DNA of 64,000 bases. It comes from Streptomyces tibetensis. Its GTDB lineage: Bacteria > Actinomycetota > Actinomycetes > Streptomycetales > Streptomycetaceae. Under the pieces are notes generated by a model. The model did not search any database and was not told the DNA's origin. It worked only from the letters and a program-made list of their open reading frames with translations. The stretch's first letter is position 1. The number at the start of each line of letters is the position of its first letter. The stretch spans positions 310,001 to 374,000 of the forward strand of contig NZ_SZVW01000006.1 of assembly GCF_007655005.1 (NCBI RefSeq), read 5' to 3'. Position numbers and translations under genes: made by a program. Below are positions 52,541-59,114 of the stretch, piece by piece.

Positions 52541-53056
52541 ATGAGGAGTGCCCGCTTCAGGACGAAGTCGGCCGCCTGCGCCCTGTCCTTCGCGGCCGTG
52601 GCGGCCGTGATGGCGACCGCCCAACCGGCGAACGCGGCCGAGTTCACCGTCACGGACAACTGTGACGTGCCATGGATCACCTGCTCCAACGGTGATCTGT
52701 GGCTCTTCTACAACTCGAAGGACATCGCCGTCCAGAACGGCGTCATCAAGTCCGCGTACACGACGTTCTACGGCGACGTGTCCGACCACTGGGGCACGAG
52801 CCAGTACCAGGGATCGTCCCTGACGACCTACCGGTACGTCTTCGGCAACGGCGGCAACGGCAACGGCCAGTACATGAAGAACAATGCGGCCTCCGTGCAG
52901 AACTGTGCCCCGGACGACAACTACCGCGTGTACTTCAGCTCCGGCTACGGCGGCACCTCTCAGTACTTCGCGAAGAACAGCCCGTACGGGGACTGCAACA
53001 TCACGAACCTGATCTCCGCCCTGAAGAACAACAACGCTTCCTCCCACTTCGCATAA
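52541..53056 (+). CDS. Small secreted protein, crystallin/I36-inhibitor-like
   Basis: 171 residues. Sec signal peptide (about 1-33, ending PANAA) followed by a 138-residue secreted domain rich in Gly, Asn, Tyr and Ser with Cys at NCDVPWITC, QNCAPDD and YGDCN. The segments LWLFYNSKD, YRYVFGN and YRVYFSSGYGGTSQYF recall two beta-gamma-crystallin/peptidase-inhibitor I36-type repeats, so an extracellular inhibitor or structural protein is plausible but not proven. It starts at ATG 52541 with GGAG 5 nt upstream (a GTG 3 nt earlier is weaker). First gene of a compact plus-strand cluster. Confidence 0.75.
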   Translation: MRSARFRTKSAACALSFAAVAAVMATAQPANAAEFTVTDNCDVPWITCSNGDLWLFYNSKDIAVQNGVIKSAYTTFYGDVSDHWGTSQYQGSSLTTYRYVFGNGGNGNGQYMKNNAASVQNCAPDDNYRVYFSSGYGGTSQYFAKNSPYGDCNITNLISALKNNNASSHFA

Positions 53057-53068
53057 GAAGGAACCCGC

Positions 53069-54076
53069 GTGAAGCGCATCAAGCGGACAGCCCTCGCGGT
53101 CGCCCTCACCGCCTCGGCTCTCCTGGTCAGTGCCTGCTCTTCCGGCGCCGCCTCGGACACCACGGAGAACACGGCCGACGGCAAACCGGTCGTGAACAAG
53201 GCGAACTGGCCCGAGAAGGTTCCCACCACCGGCCTGACCAAGAACCTGACCCTGCCGCTGGAGGCGTACATGGCCTCCTACGAGGACCAGGTCACCCTCG
53301 AGCAGGCCGCCAGTGATCTCGAGCAGTCCTGCATGAAGGACTACGGCATCGACCTGACGCTGCCGAAGGCGGGCGCCAATCCGCCGCCCAGTAACAACGA
53401 TGCCAACATCGAACGTCGTTACGGCATTTCCGACCGGGCCGAAGCCGAGAAGTACGGCTACGAGCTCCCCCCGGCGCTGCGGGAGCACACCGAGCAGACC
53501 ATGCGTGATCTGTCCGGTGTCGAGGTCGAGGTCCTGACCGGCCACACCAAGCCCGCGGCTCCCGCGGCGGCCGAAGCGGGTCAGCCGATCGCCGCCCCCG
53601 ACCGGGGAGTGAAGCCCGCCCGGGCGGAGTACAACGGGAAGGCGCTGAAGCAGGGCGGCTGCATCGGCTGGTCCGAGGACCGGCTCGGTGTGAAGGGAGC
53701 CGACCCGACCCTCGTCGCGCAGCTCGCCGGAGACAGCCTCACGCAGTCGATGAAGGACGACAAGGTCGTCAAGGCCACCGCCGCGTGGTCTTCCTGCATG
53801 GTCGGCAAGGGGCACGCGGGACTCGCCGATCCGTATGCGGCGATGGACCAGGGCGTCACGGCGGACGGCGAGCCGACGAAGGAGTCCATCGCTCTGGCGG
53901 TCGACGACATCGACTGCAAGGAGCAGACCGACCTGGTGAAGATCTGGTTCGGTGTGGAGTCGGCGATCCAGAACCGGCAGATCGCCGACAGTCAGAGCCA
54001 GTTGACCGCCATCAAACGGCAGCACGGCACGGAGGTCGCTGCGGCGCGCAAGCAGATGACGGCCTCCACGCGGTGA
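53069..54076 (+). CDS. Hypothetical lipoprotein
   Basis: 335 residues. Lipoprotein signal with lipobox LVSAC (Cys at about residue 23) and no known domain. The mature part is helical with repeated acidic/Gln stretches (EDQVTLEQAASDLEQSC, SQSQLTAIKRQH near the C-terminus) and four further Cys residues that could pair outside the cell. It starts 12 nt after the crystallin-like gene, in the same orientation, and is closed by two hairpins at 54088-54154. Probably an envelope-attached partner of the neighbouring secreted proteins. Confidence 0.8.
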   Translation: MKRIKRTALAVALTASALLVSACSSGAASDTTENTADGKPVVNKANWPEKVPTTGLTKNLTLPLEAYMASYEDQVTLEQAASDLEQSCMKDYGIDLTLPKAGANPPPSNNDANIERRYGISDRAEAEKYGYELPPALREHTEQTMRDLSGVEVEVLTGHTKPAAPAAAEAGQPIAAPDRGVKPARAEYNGKALKQGGCIGWSEDRLGVKGADPTLVAQLAGDSLTQSMKDDKVVKATAAWSSCMVGKGHAGLADPYAAMDQGVTADGEPTKESIALAVDDIDCKEQTDLVKIWFGVESAIQNRQIADSQSQLTAIKRQHGTEVAAARKQMTASTR

Positions 54077-54087
54077 GCAAGGTCCGA

Positions 54088-54119
54088 CAGTGCCCGCACC
54101 GCGCCCGGTGCGGGCACTG
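54088..54119 (+). terminator. First of two terminators after the lipoprotein gene
   Basis: Perfect 14-bp stem CAGTGCCCGCACCG (54088-54101) with 54106-54119 and a 4-nt loop, 11 nt after the lipoprotein stop. Confidence 0.8.
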
Positions 54120-54188
54120 GGCCTGATCGCGGCAGGCCTCCTTGCCGCGATTTTCGTCGGCGAGTTCACCCCCATCACCGACCGGTAA
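54090..54188 (+). CDS. Possible 32-residue membrane mini-protein
   Basis: GTG 54090 to TAA 54188 reads VPAPRPVRALGLIAAGLLAA then IFVGEFTPITDR, a basic start followed by one hydrophobic helix. AAGG lies 7 nt before the GTG. It overlaps two hairpins that look like terminators, so it may be chance. If real, it is a single-pass peptide made between the lipoprotein and the DUF1906 gene. Confidence 0.3.
   Translation: MPAPRPVRALGLIAAGLLAAIFVGEFTPITDR
54126..54154 (+). terminator. Second terminator after the lipoprotein gene, with U-run
   Basis: ATCGCGGCA paired with TGCCGCGAT (54143-54151), an 8-nt loop, followed by TTT: a classic intrinsic terminator shape, rare in this window. Confidence 0.75.
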
Positions 54189-54214
54189 CAGAAGACGAAG
54201 GGCAGCTTGCCGCA

Positions 54215-56593
54215 ATGGCTGACGCAATGGTGCTCCAGGCCCAGAAATGGGTCAACGCCACCTACAAGAACGTTTCCGGCTACAACCTTGTCACGGAAGA
54301 CGGCAAGACCGGCTGGAACACCATGTATTCCCTGACTCGCGCGCTGCAGCACGAACTCGGCATCACAGCGCTGTCCGATGCGTTCGGGCCGACGACGCTG
54401 TCGAAGCTGCAGGCCAAGGGCTCCATCAAGATCGGCGAGTCCAACGAGAACATCGTCAAGATCATCCAGTGCGGGATGTACTGCAAGGGCTACAGCGCGG
54501 GCGCCATCGACGGGCAGATGTCCTCGGCGACCCAGAGCGGCATCAACACGATGATGCAGCACATGGGTCTTTCGCCCTTCTATATCGACGGCACCGTACG
54601 CCCCAAGGTGTTCAAGGCCCTGCTGACCATGGACTCCTACATATTCCTCTCCGGCGGACTGGAGCAGATCCGCTTTCTGCAGCAGTGGCTCAACGGCCGC
54701 TACTTCGAGAAGTCCACCTTCTTCATCGGCCCGTGCGACGGCTTCTTCTCCCGGGACGCCCAGCAGGCGCTGATGAAGGGCATCCAGTACGAGTCGGGCA
54801 TCCCCGAGGACCAGGCCACGGGTGTCTTCGGCCCCGCTACCGTCGCCGGGCTGAAGGCCCACACCCTCTCGGAGGGCGACACCGGCACGTGGGTGCAGCT
54901 CTTCGCCGGCGCGTGCGTGGCGAACGGCCCCTCGAACACGAGCGGTGACATCGCCACCTTCGGCAACACCTTCGACGCGGACCTCGCGGACTGGGTCAGG
55001 AAGTTCCAGAGCTTCTCCGCGATCAGCCAGACCGGCAAGGCCGACTTCGACACCTGGGCACAGCTGCTCGTCTCCTACGGGAACCCCGATCGCCCGGTCA
55101 ACGCCTGCGACACCCGGTTCACCATCACCGCCCAGCGGGCAGCGGCTCTCTACGACGCCGGATACCGCGCCGTGGGCCGCTACCTGGACGAGCCGGCCGG
55201 AAGCACCCTGAACAAGGAGATCCAGCCGGGCGAGCTGGACGCGATCTTCTCCGCCGGGCTGAGCGTCATACCCATCTGGCAGTACGACGCAAGCAGTCTC
55301 GCGGACTTCAAGTACAGCAACGGCTACCGCCACGGCAGCCTGGCGCACGCCCGGGCCGAGGGGTACGGCTTCAACAGGAGCACGGTCATCTACTTCGCGG
55401 TCGACTACGACGCCACCGCGGCGGACATGGACCGGATCATCGACTACTTCTCCGGCGTGAACGACGCACTCAAGAGCAACGGCAGCAAGTACATATGCGG
55501 TGTCTACGGCTCACGAAACGTGTGCGCCAGCGTCTCCGGGGGCGCTTATGTGCCGTACGCGTACGTCTCCGGTATGTCCTACGGCTTCTCCGGCAACCTC
55601 GGCTTCCCGCTGCCTCAGAACTGGACGTTCAACCAGATCAAGGAATACGACTTCACCAGCGGTTCGGACAGCTTCGGACTGGACCGGGTGGCGCACCGCC
55701 CCGGGTCCGACTTCGGGCAGAAGTCGGTCGGCGACACGGGCGCCTCGCCGGTCGAGGAGTTCATCGCCTACGTTCAGACGGTGTACGACGCCGCCGTCTC
55801 CTACGGCAAGGGCGATCCGAACGAACTCTCGTTGCAGTTCATGCGCTGGGACAAGTACACCGACTCCCGGTGGAGAGCGCTGTTCGGTGAGGTCGACGAC
55901 GCGTTCATCACCTACGCCTCCGGCCGGGGGATCGGGCGATCGAGGGACTACGCGTACACGGACCCGTCGATGGGCGTCGTCATCAACCCGGACCACCTGG
56001 TCGCGAGCGCCAGCGGGTACTTCCTGAAGGGGAATGCCGGAGTGGGCAAGGCGAACCGCGCCGAACTGGCGAGCTGGGGCGGGGACCTGCTCACGTTCTA
56101 CGGCGAGTGGAGTCGCTCGGACAACGCGTCACCACTGGACTTCTGCCGCAAGACGCTGTGCCGGCCCGATGTCGCGTCCACGTTCGCGCTGGGCGACCTC
56201 ATCGAGGACATCGACGGATTCCTGGTCGCCCAGCGCCTCAAGGACAACGGCGGCACGAACATCGTCGACGAACTGAAGAGAATCCTCATCGGGACAGGTC
56301 ATCTGACACGCTTCAGCGACTTCAAGCTGTACCGGTTCGGCGGTGTCACGAGCAACATCGGAACCACTGCGAAGGCGTTCCTGGAGGACCAGATAGATGA
56401 CACCCTGCTGTCTTCCACTCGCGCCCTCCTCATTCAGCGGAACTGTCCACTGGGCAAGGAACCGTGGAACGAGTTCGACTCCGTCATGAGCGAGTTCTAC
56501 GCGGGTTTCACCGAGACGCTGCAGAATCTCATCGGGCAGCAGGTGGCCCGCCGCGCGAAGTTCCTCGCCGCGCAGAAGGCGGAAAAGGGGTAG
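54215..56593 (+). CDS. DUF1906 (Rv2525c-like) glycosidase-like protein with peptidoglycan-binding-like N-terminus
   Basis: 792 residues. The first about 290 residues resemble peptidoglycan-binding-domain repeats (ALQHELGI...FGPTTLSKLQ, GVFGPATVAGLKAH). A DUF1906 glycoside-hydrolase-like barrel follows (about 300-502) with the catalytic-type acidic segments AVGRYLDEP, SVIPIWQYD and IYFAVDYDAT. The last 290 residues match nothing I know. It has no signal peptide, lipobox or membrane helix although both modules suggest cell-wall work. ATG 54215 has AAGGG 12 nt upstream. Other relatives carry a Tat signal, so export with a partner, phage-type release or an intracellular role are open options. Confidence 0.82.
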   Translation: MADAMVLQAQKWVNATYKNVSGYNLVTEDGKTGWNTMYSLTRALQHELGITALSDAFGPTTLSKLQAKGSIKIGESNENIVKIIQCGMYCKGYSAGAIDGQMSSATQSGINTMMQHMGLSPFYIDGTVRPKVFKALLTMDSYIFLSGGLEQIRFLQQWLNGRYFEKSTFFIGPCDGFFSRDAQQALMKGIQYESGIPEDQATGVFGPATVAGLKAHTLSEGDTGTWVQLFAGACVANGPSNTSGDIATFGNTFDADLADWVRKFQSFSAISQTGKADFDTWAQLLVSYGNPDRPVNACDTRFTITAQRAAALYDAGYRAVGRYLDEPAGSTLNKEIQPGELDAIFSAGLSVIPIWQYDASSLADFKYSNGYRHGSLAHARAEGYGFNRSTVIYFAVDYDATAADMDRIIDYFSGVNDALKSNGSKYICGVYGSRNVCASVSGGAYVPYAYVSGMSYGFSGNLGFPLPQNWTFNQIKEYDFTSGSDSFGLDRVAHRPGSDFGQKSVGDTGASPVEEFIAYVQTVYDAAVSYGKGDPNELSLQFMRWDKYTDSRWRALFGEVDDAFITYASGRGIGRSRDYAYTDPSMGVVINPDHLVASASGYFLKGNAGVGKANRAELASWGGDLLTFYGEWSRSDNASPLDFCRKTLCRPDVASTFALGDLIEDIDGFLVAQRLKDNGGTNIVDELKRILIGTGHLTRFSDFKLYRFGGVTSNIGTTAKAFLEDQIDDTLLSSTRALLIQRNCPLGKEPWNEFDSVMSEFYAGFTETLQNLIGQQVARRAKFLAAQKAEKG

Positions 56594-56599
56594 TTGCAC

Positions 56600-57025
56600 A
56601 TGATCCTGATCGGCGCGTTGCTCGTCGCGAGCGGGGTCACTGCGGCGGTGGGAGTCGTGGTGATCCTCATCCTGCTGAGCCATCCGCCGCTGCCCGTGCC
56701 GAAACTGTATGCGCTCATCGCCCTGATCCTCCTCTCCCTGGCGGTGGCGCTGTACTGCTACGGCTGGTTCTCGGTCAGCTTGGGTGGACCCTTTCCCGAG
56801 CTGTGCAAGAGCGAGAACGACGCCGGAGCCGAACTGGCGGCGATCAGGCAACAGTACTGGCCCCTTCGCAGTGCCTGCCTGTACTCCGACGGATCCACCG
56901 TGGAGTACGTCTCGATGTCGATCAACGTGGTCGTGTGCCTGTCGGCGGGTGTCGGCCTCGTCTCGGCCGGCACCTCCGTATTCCTGCGCAAGCGGGTCGG
57001 ACAATCTTCTGGAGCTACCTCATGA
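56600..57025 (+). CDS. Small membrane protein, three helices
   Basis: 141 residues. Helices ILIGALLVASGVTAAVGVVVILILL (about 2-26), LYALIALILLSLAVALYCYGWFSV (about 35-58) and VSMSINVVVCLSAGVGLVSAGTSVF (about 104-128). The loop between helices 2 and 3 is about 45 residues and contains Cys (ELCKSEN, SACLYSD), possibly a disulfide. It starts at ATG 56600 behind AAAAGGGG; a TTG at 56594 is possible. It overlaps the next gene by 4 nt (ATGA). No family recognised. Confidence 0.78.
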   Translation: MILIGALLVASGVTAAVGVVVILILLSHPPLPVPKLYALIALILLSLAVALYCYGWFSVSLGGPFPELCKSENDAGAELAAIRQQYWPLRSACLYSDGSTVEYVSMSINVVVCLSAGVGLVSAGTSVFLRKRVGQSSGATS

Positions 57026-57708
57026 ACGCCAAGTTCTCGCGCCGCACCGCGCTCAAACGATTCACCGGTCTCGTGGCCGGATCGGCACTGCTCACCACCG
57101 GGGAGGGCATTCTCGCCCCTCTCACCGCCCAAGCCGCCGGCAACTCGTGGAACAAGTCCAGATCGGCGAACGGCTGGGATGTTCTCCCCGGCTCCCCGGG
57201 CACCGCCACCTACGACATACCGGGAACGAATCTCCAAGTCACCCTGCGAGAGGGGGATGTGGGGACCGTCCTGTCCTATGTGGCACAACGCTTCCACTAC
57301 GACGTCGCCGAGCTCGAAGCGGGCCGCGGGCAGATCATCGGGTACAGCGACGCTCTGCACGTGAAGGCGGACTTCGAATCCAACCATCTGTCAGGCACGG
57401 CGTTGGCGCTGTACCCGGAAAGCTATCCGCTCGGCGTCACGGGGAATCTCTTCCCCTACCAGGTCACGGCGATCCGGGACATCCTCGCCGAGCTGCAGGG
57501 CGTCATCAAGTGGGGCGGCGACATGGAGCCGGCCAAGGAGTCGACCTTCTTCGTCGACGTCCCACCGGGCTCTGCGAAGCTCGCCCAGGTCGCGGAGACC
57601 CTCAGGCAGTGGAGACTCACTCCCGGCAAGGGAGCCGGGACCCAGAACATAGAGGACCCCAAGCGCATCACAGCGGCGAAGAAACTGGCGAGCAAGCAGG
57701 CGGCCTGA
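57022..57708 (+). CDS. Tat-exported protein related to M15 D,L-peptidases, active-site residues lost
   Basis: 228 residues. Twin-arginine signal (SRRTALKRFTGLVAGSALL) to about residue 39. The region around SNHLSGTALAL (120-130) matches the M15 pattern SxHxxGxAxD, but the Asp is Ala129, and the C-terminal WGGDMEPAKESTFFVD (164-179) matches the WGGDW...HF block without the zinc-ligand His. Only His122 of the usual ligands remains, so it is probably a catalytically dead peptidoglycan-binding relative. GGAG lies 7 nt before ATG 57022 and the start overlaps the membrane-protein stop (ATGA). Confidence 0.7.
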   Translation: MNAKFSRRTALKRFTGLVAGSALLTTGEGILAPLTAQAAGNSWNKSRSANGWDVLPGSPGTATYDIPGTNLQVTLREGDVGTVLSYVAQRFHYDVAELEAGRGQIIGYSDALHVKADFESNHLSGTALALYPESYPLGVTGNLFPYQVTAIRDILAELQGVIKWGGDMEPAKESTFFVDVPPGSAKLAQVAETLRQWRLTPGKGAGTQNIEDPKRITAAKKLASKQAA

Positions 57709-57712
57709 CCCA

Positions 57713-57736
57713 GGCACGGGCACGGGCACGGGCACA
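57713..57736. repeat. Hexamer microsatellite GGCACG, four copies
   Basis: Four tandem GGCACG units just after the Tat-protein stop and before its terminator; non-coding and likely length-variable. Confidence 0.7.
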
Positions 57737-57740
57737 GGCC

Positions 57741-57774
57741 CAGGTGGCCGGGACGACCTTTTCCCGGCCACCTG
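57741..57774. terminator. Bidirectional terminator after the envelope cluster
   Basis: Perfect 13-bp stem CAGGTGGCCGGGA (57741-57753) with 57762-57774, 8-nt loop. It closes the plus-strand cluster and also lies downstream of the minus-strand AbiEi-like gene (stop at 57878). Confidence 0.8.
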
Positions 57775-57877
57775 CGCCCCCCGCCGAGATCGTCGGCAGA
57801 CCCGTTTCCCCTGCGTGTCCGAGTCCGTCGACGTGCCGGCGGCTCCCCCCCCACCATGGGTCCCGCCCGGCCCCTCC

Positions 57878-58918
57878 CTACCGGGGCAGCACCACGACAT
57901 ACGCGGCCGGTTCGCGGTCCGCCGAGGCCATCAGGGCCGTGCGGATCACCGTGGCCTGCTGTTCGGGGGAGTCGCGCAGCTTCCTCGGCGTGACGTGGAC
58001 GACCGTGATGCCCAGCCGCTCCAGGTGCTCGCGCTTGCGGGCGTACTCGGACCACAGGGCGTCGTCGTCCTGCCGGGGCGCCCGGGTGTCGAGTTCCACC
58101 GCCACCGCCTGGTCGGGCCAGTACGCGTCGAGTCCGCCGAGATAGGGCCCGCCGGGCAGGCGCAGGTCGACGTTCCAGACCGGGTCGGGCAGGCCGTACT
58201 CGGCGATCATGCGGTACAGGCGGTCCTCCGCGCGGGCCCGGCCCTCGGCGAGCAGGGACTCCACCGCGTCCACGACGTGGGGGCGGCTCAGCAGCCGGGC
58301 CTGGTTCAGCTCGCGGACCACCGCCGTCGGGTCGCAGTGGGAGCCGCGGACCGCCTCCGTGAGCAGCCGGCGGACGATGCCCGCGTCGGCGAGTCCCGCC
58401 ACCGCGTCGGCCAGCGCCCGGGCCACCGGTGCCACCGGCACCCCCGTGACCTGTTCCGGGTCGGGCAGGACGGGCGTGCGGACGATGCGCGCGCAGCCCG
58501 TGGACCGCAGCCGCCGCAGCCGCGGGACCAGGACGTCGATCGCGTCCAGGGAGGGCAGCGGGGGAGTGGAGGAGAAGCCGTGCAGCGTCAGCGCGGCCAG
58601 GCCGGTGATCATCACCTCGGGGTAGGCGGCGGCGTGCGGCCGGCTCGCGCCGGGCTGGGCCGGTACCCCGGAGCCGCGCTCCCGCGCCGCGTACATGAGC
58701 ACCGCGTGCAGCCGCTCCTCGCTGGTCGGCGGGCCCGGGTGGAGCAGCACGACACCCGGCAGGAGCTGCTGCCAGGGGCCGCCCGCACGGCACTGCTCAT
58801 TCGTCTCGGCCGTCGAGACGCCGTGCGCGCGGAGCTGGGCCGTTGTCAGCACGCGCGGGCGGCCACCGCCCGACAGGTCGTGCAGGGGGCGGGGGGAGAG
58901 CGGGGCGTTGTGGGTCAT
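57878..58918 (-). CDS. AbiEi/DUF559-like protein with nuclease-type C-terminus
   Basis: 346 residues. The N-terminal part (LTTAQLRAHGVSTAETNEQCRAGGPWQQLLPGVVLLHPG, about residues 25-65) is the small winged helix of AbiEi-type antitoxins. The C-terminal region LGGLDAYWPDQAVAVELDTRA...YARKREHLERLGITVVHVT has the Asp-Glu-core spacing of VSR/DUF559 endonuclease-like folds. No toxin (AbiEii) gene is adjacent, so it is not a complete toxin-antitoxin pair; this orphan type is common in actinomycetes. The start at ATG 58918 removes 23 upstream residues that read as non-protein sequence. Confidence 0.75.
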   Translation of the reverse strand: MTHNAPLSPRPLHDLSGGGRPRVLTTAQLRAHGVSTAETNEQCRAGGPWQQLLPGVVLLHPGPPTSEERLHAVLMYAARERGSGVPAQPGASRPHAAAYPEVMITGLAALTLHGFSSTPPLPSLDAIDVLVPRLRRLRSTGCARIVRTPVLPDPEQVTGVPVAPVARALADAVAGLADAGIVRRLLTEAVRGSHCDPTAVVRELNQARLLSRPHVVDAVESLLAEGRARAEDRLYRMIAEYGLPDPVWNVDLRLPGGPYLGGLDAYWPDQAVAVELDTRAPRQDDDALWSEYARKREHLERLGITVVHVTPRKLRDSPEQQATVIRTALMASADREPAAYVVVLPR

Positions 58919-59023
58919 GACCCGCAATTTCCCGCGTTCCGACCCTCCTTGAACCGCTGTTACAGGTCCGTCGACAAATGCGGACAACCCGGCACTAAAG
59001 GACGGATGTTCGGATGCCGAAAG

Positions 59024-59053
59024 CCCCTGGTCCGTTCGGGTGCGGACCAGGGG
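59024..59053 (-). terminator. Intrinsic terminator of the second pepN gene
   Basis: Perfect 11-bp stem CCCCTGGTCCG (59024-59034) with 59043-59053, 8-nt loop, followed on the minus strand by CTTT. It starts 62 nt after the pepN stop. Confidence 0.8.
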
Positions 59054-59114
59054 TTACGGCTCACGGGGCACTCATCTCGTAACGAAGGCGGAACGCCCCG
59101 ATCTCAGGCCAAAG

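Noticed and set aside
57878..58918. Complete AbiE toxin-antitoxin system
   Set aside because: No nucleotidyltransferase-type toxin gene (AbiEii) next to it.
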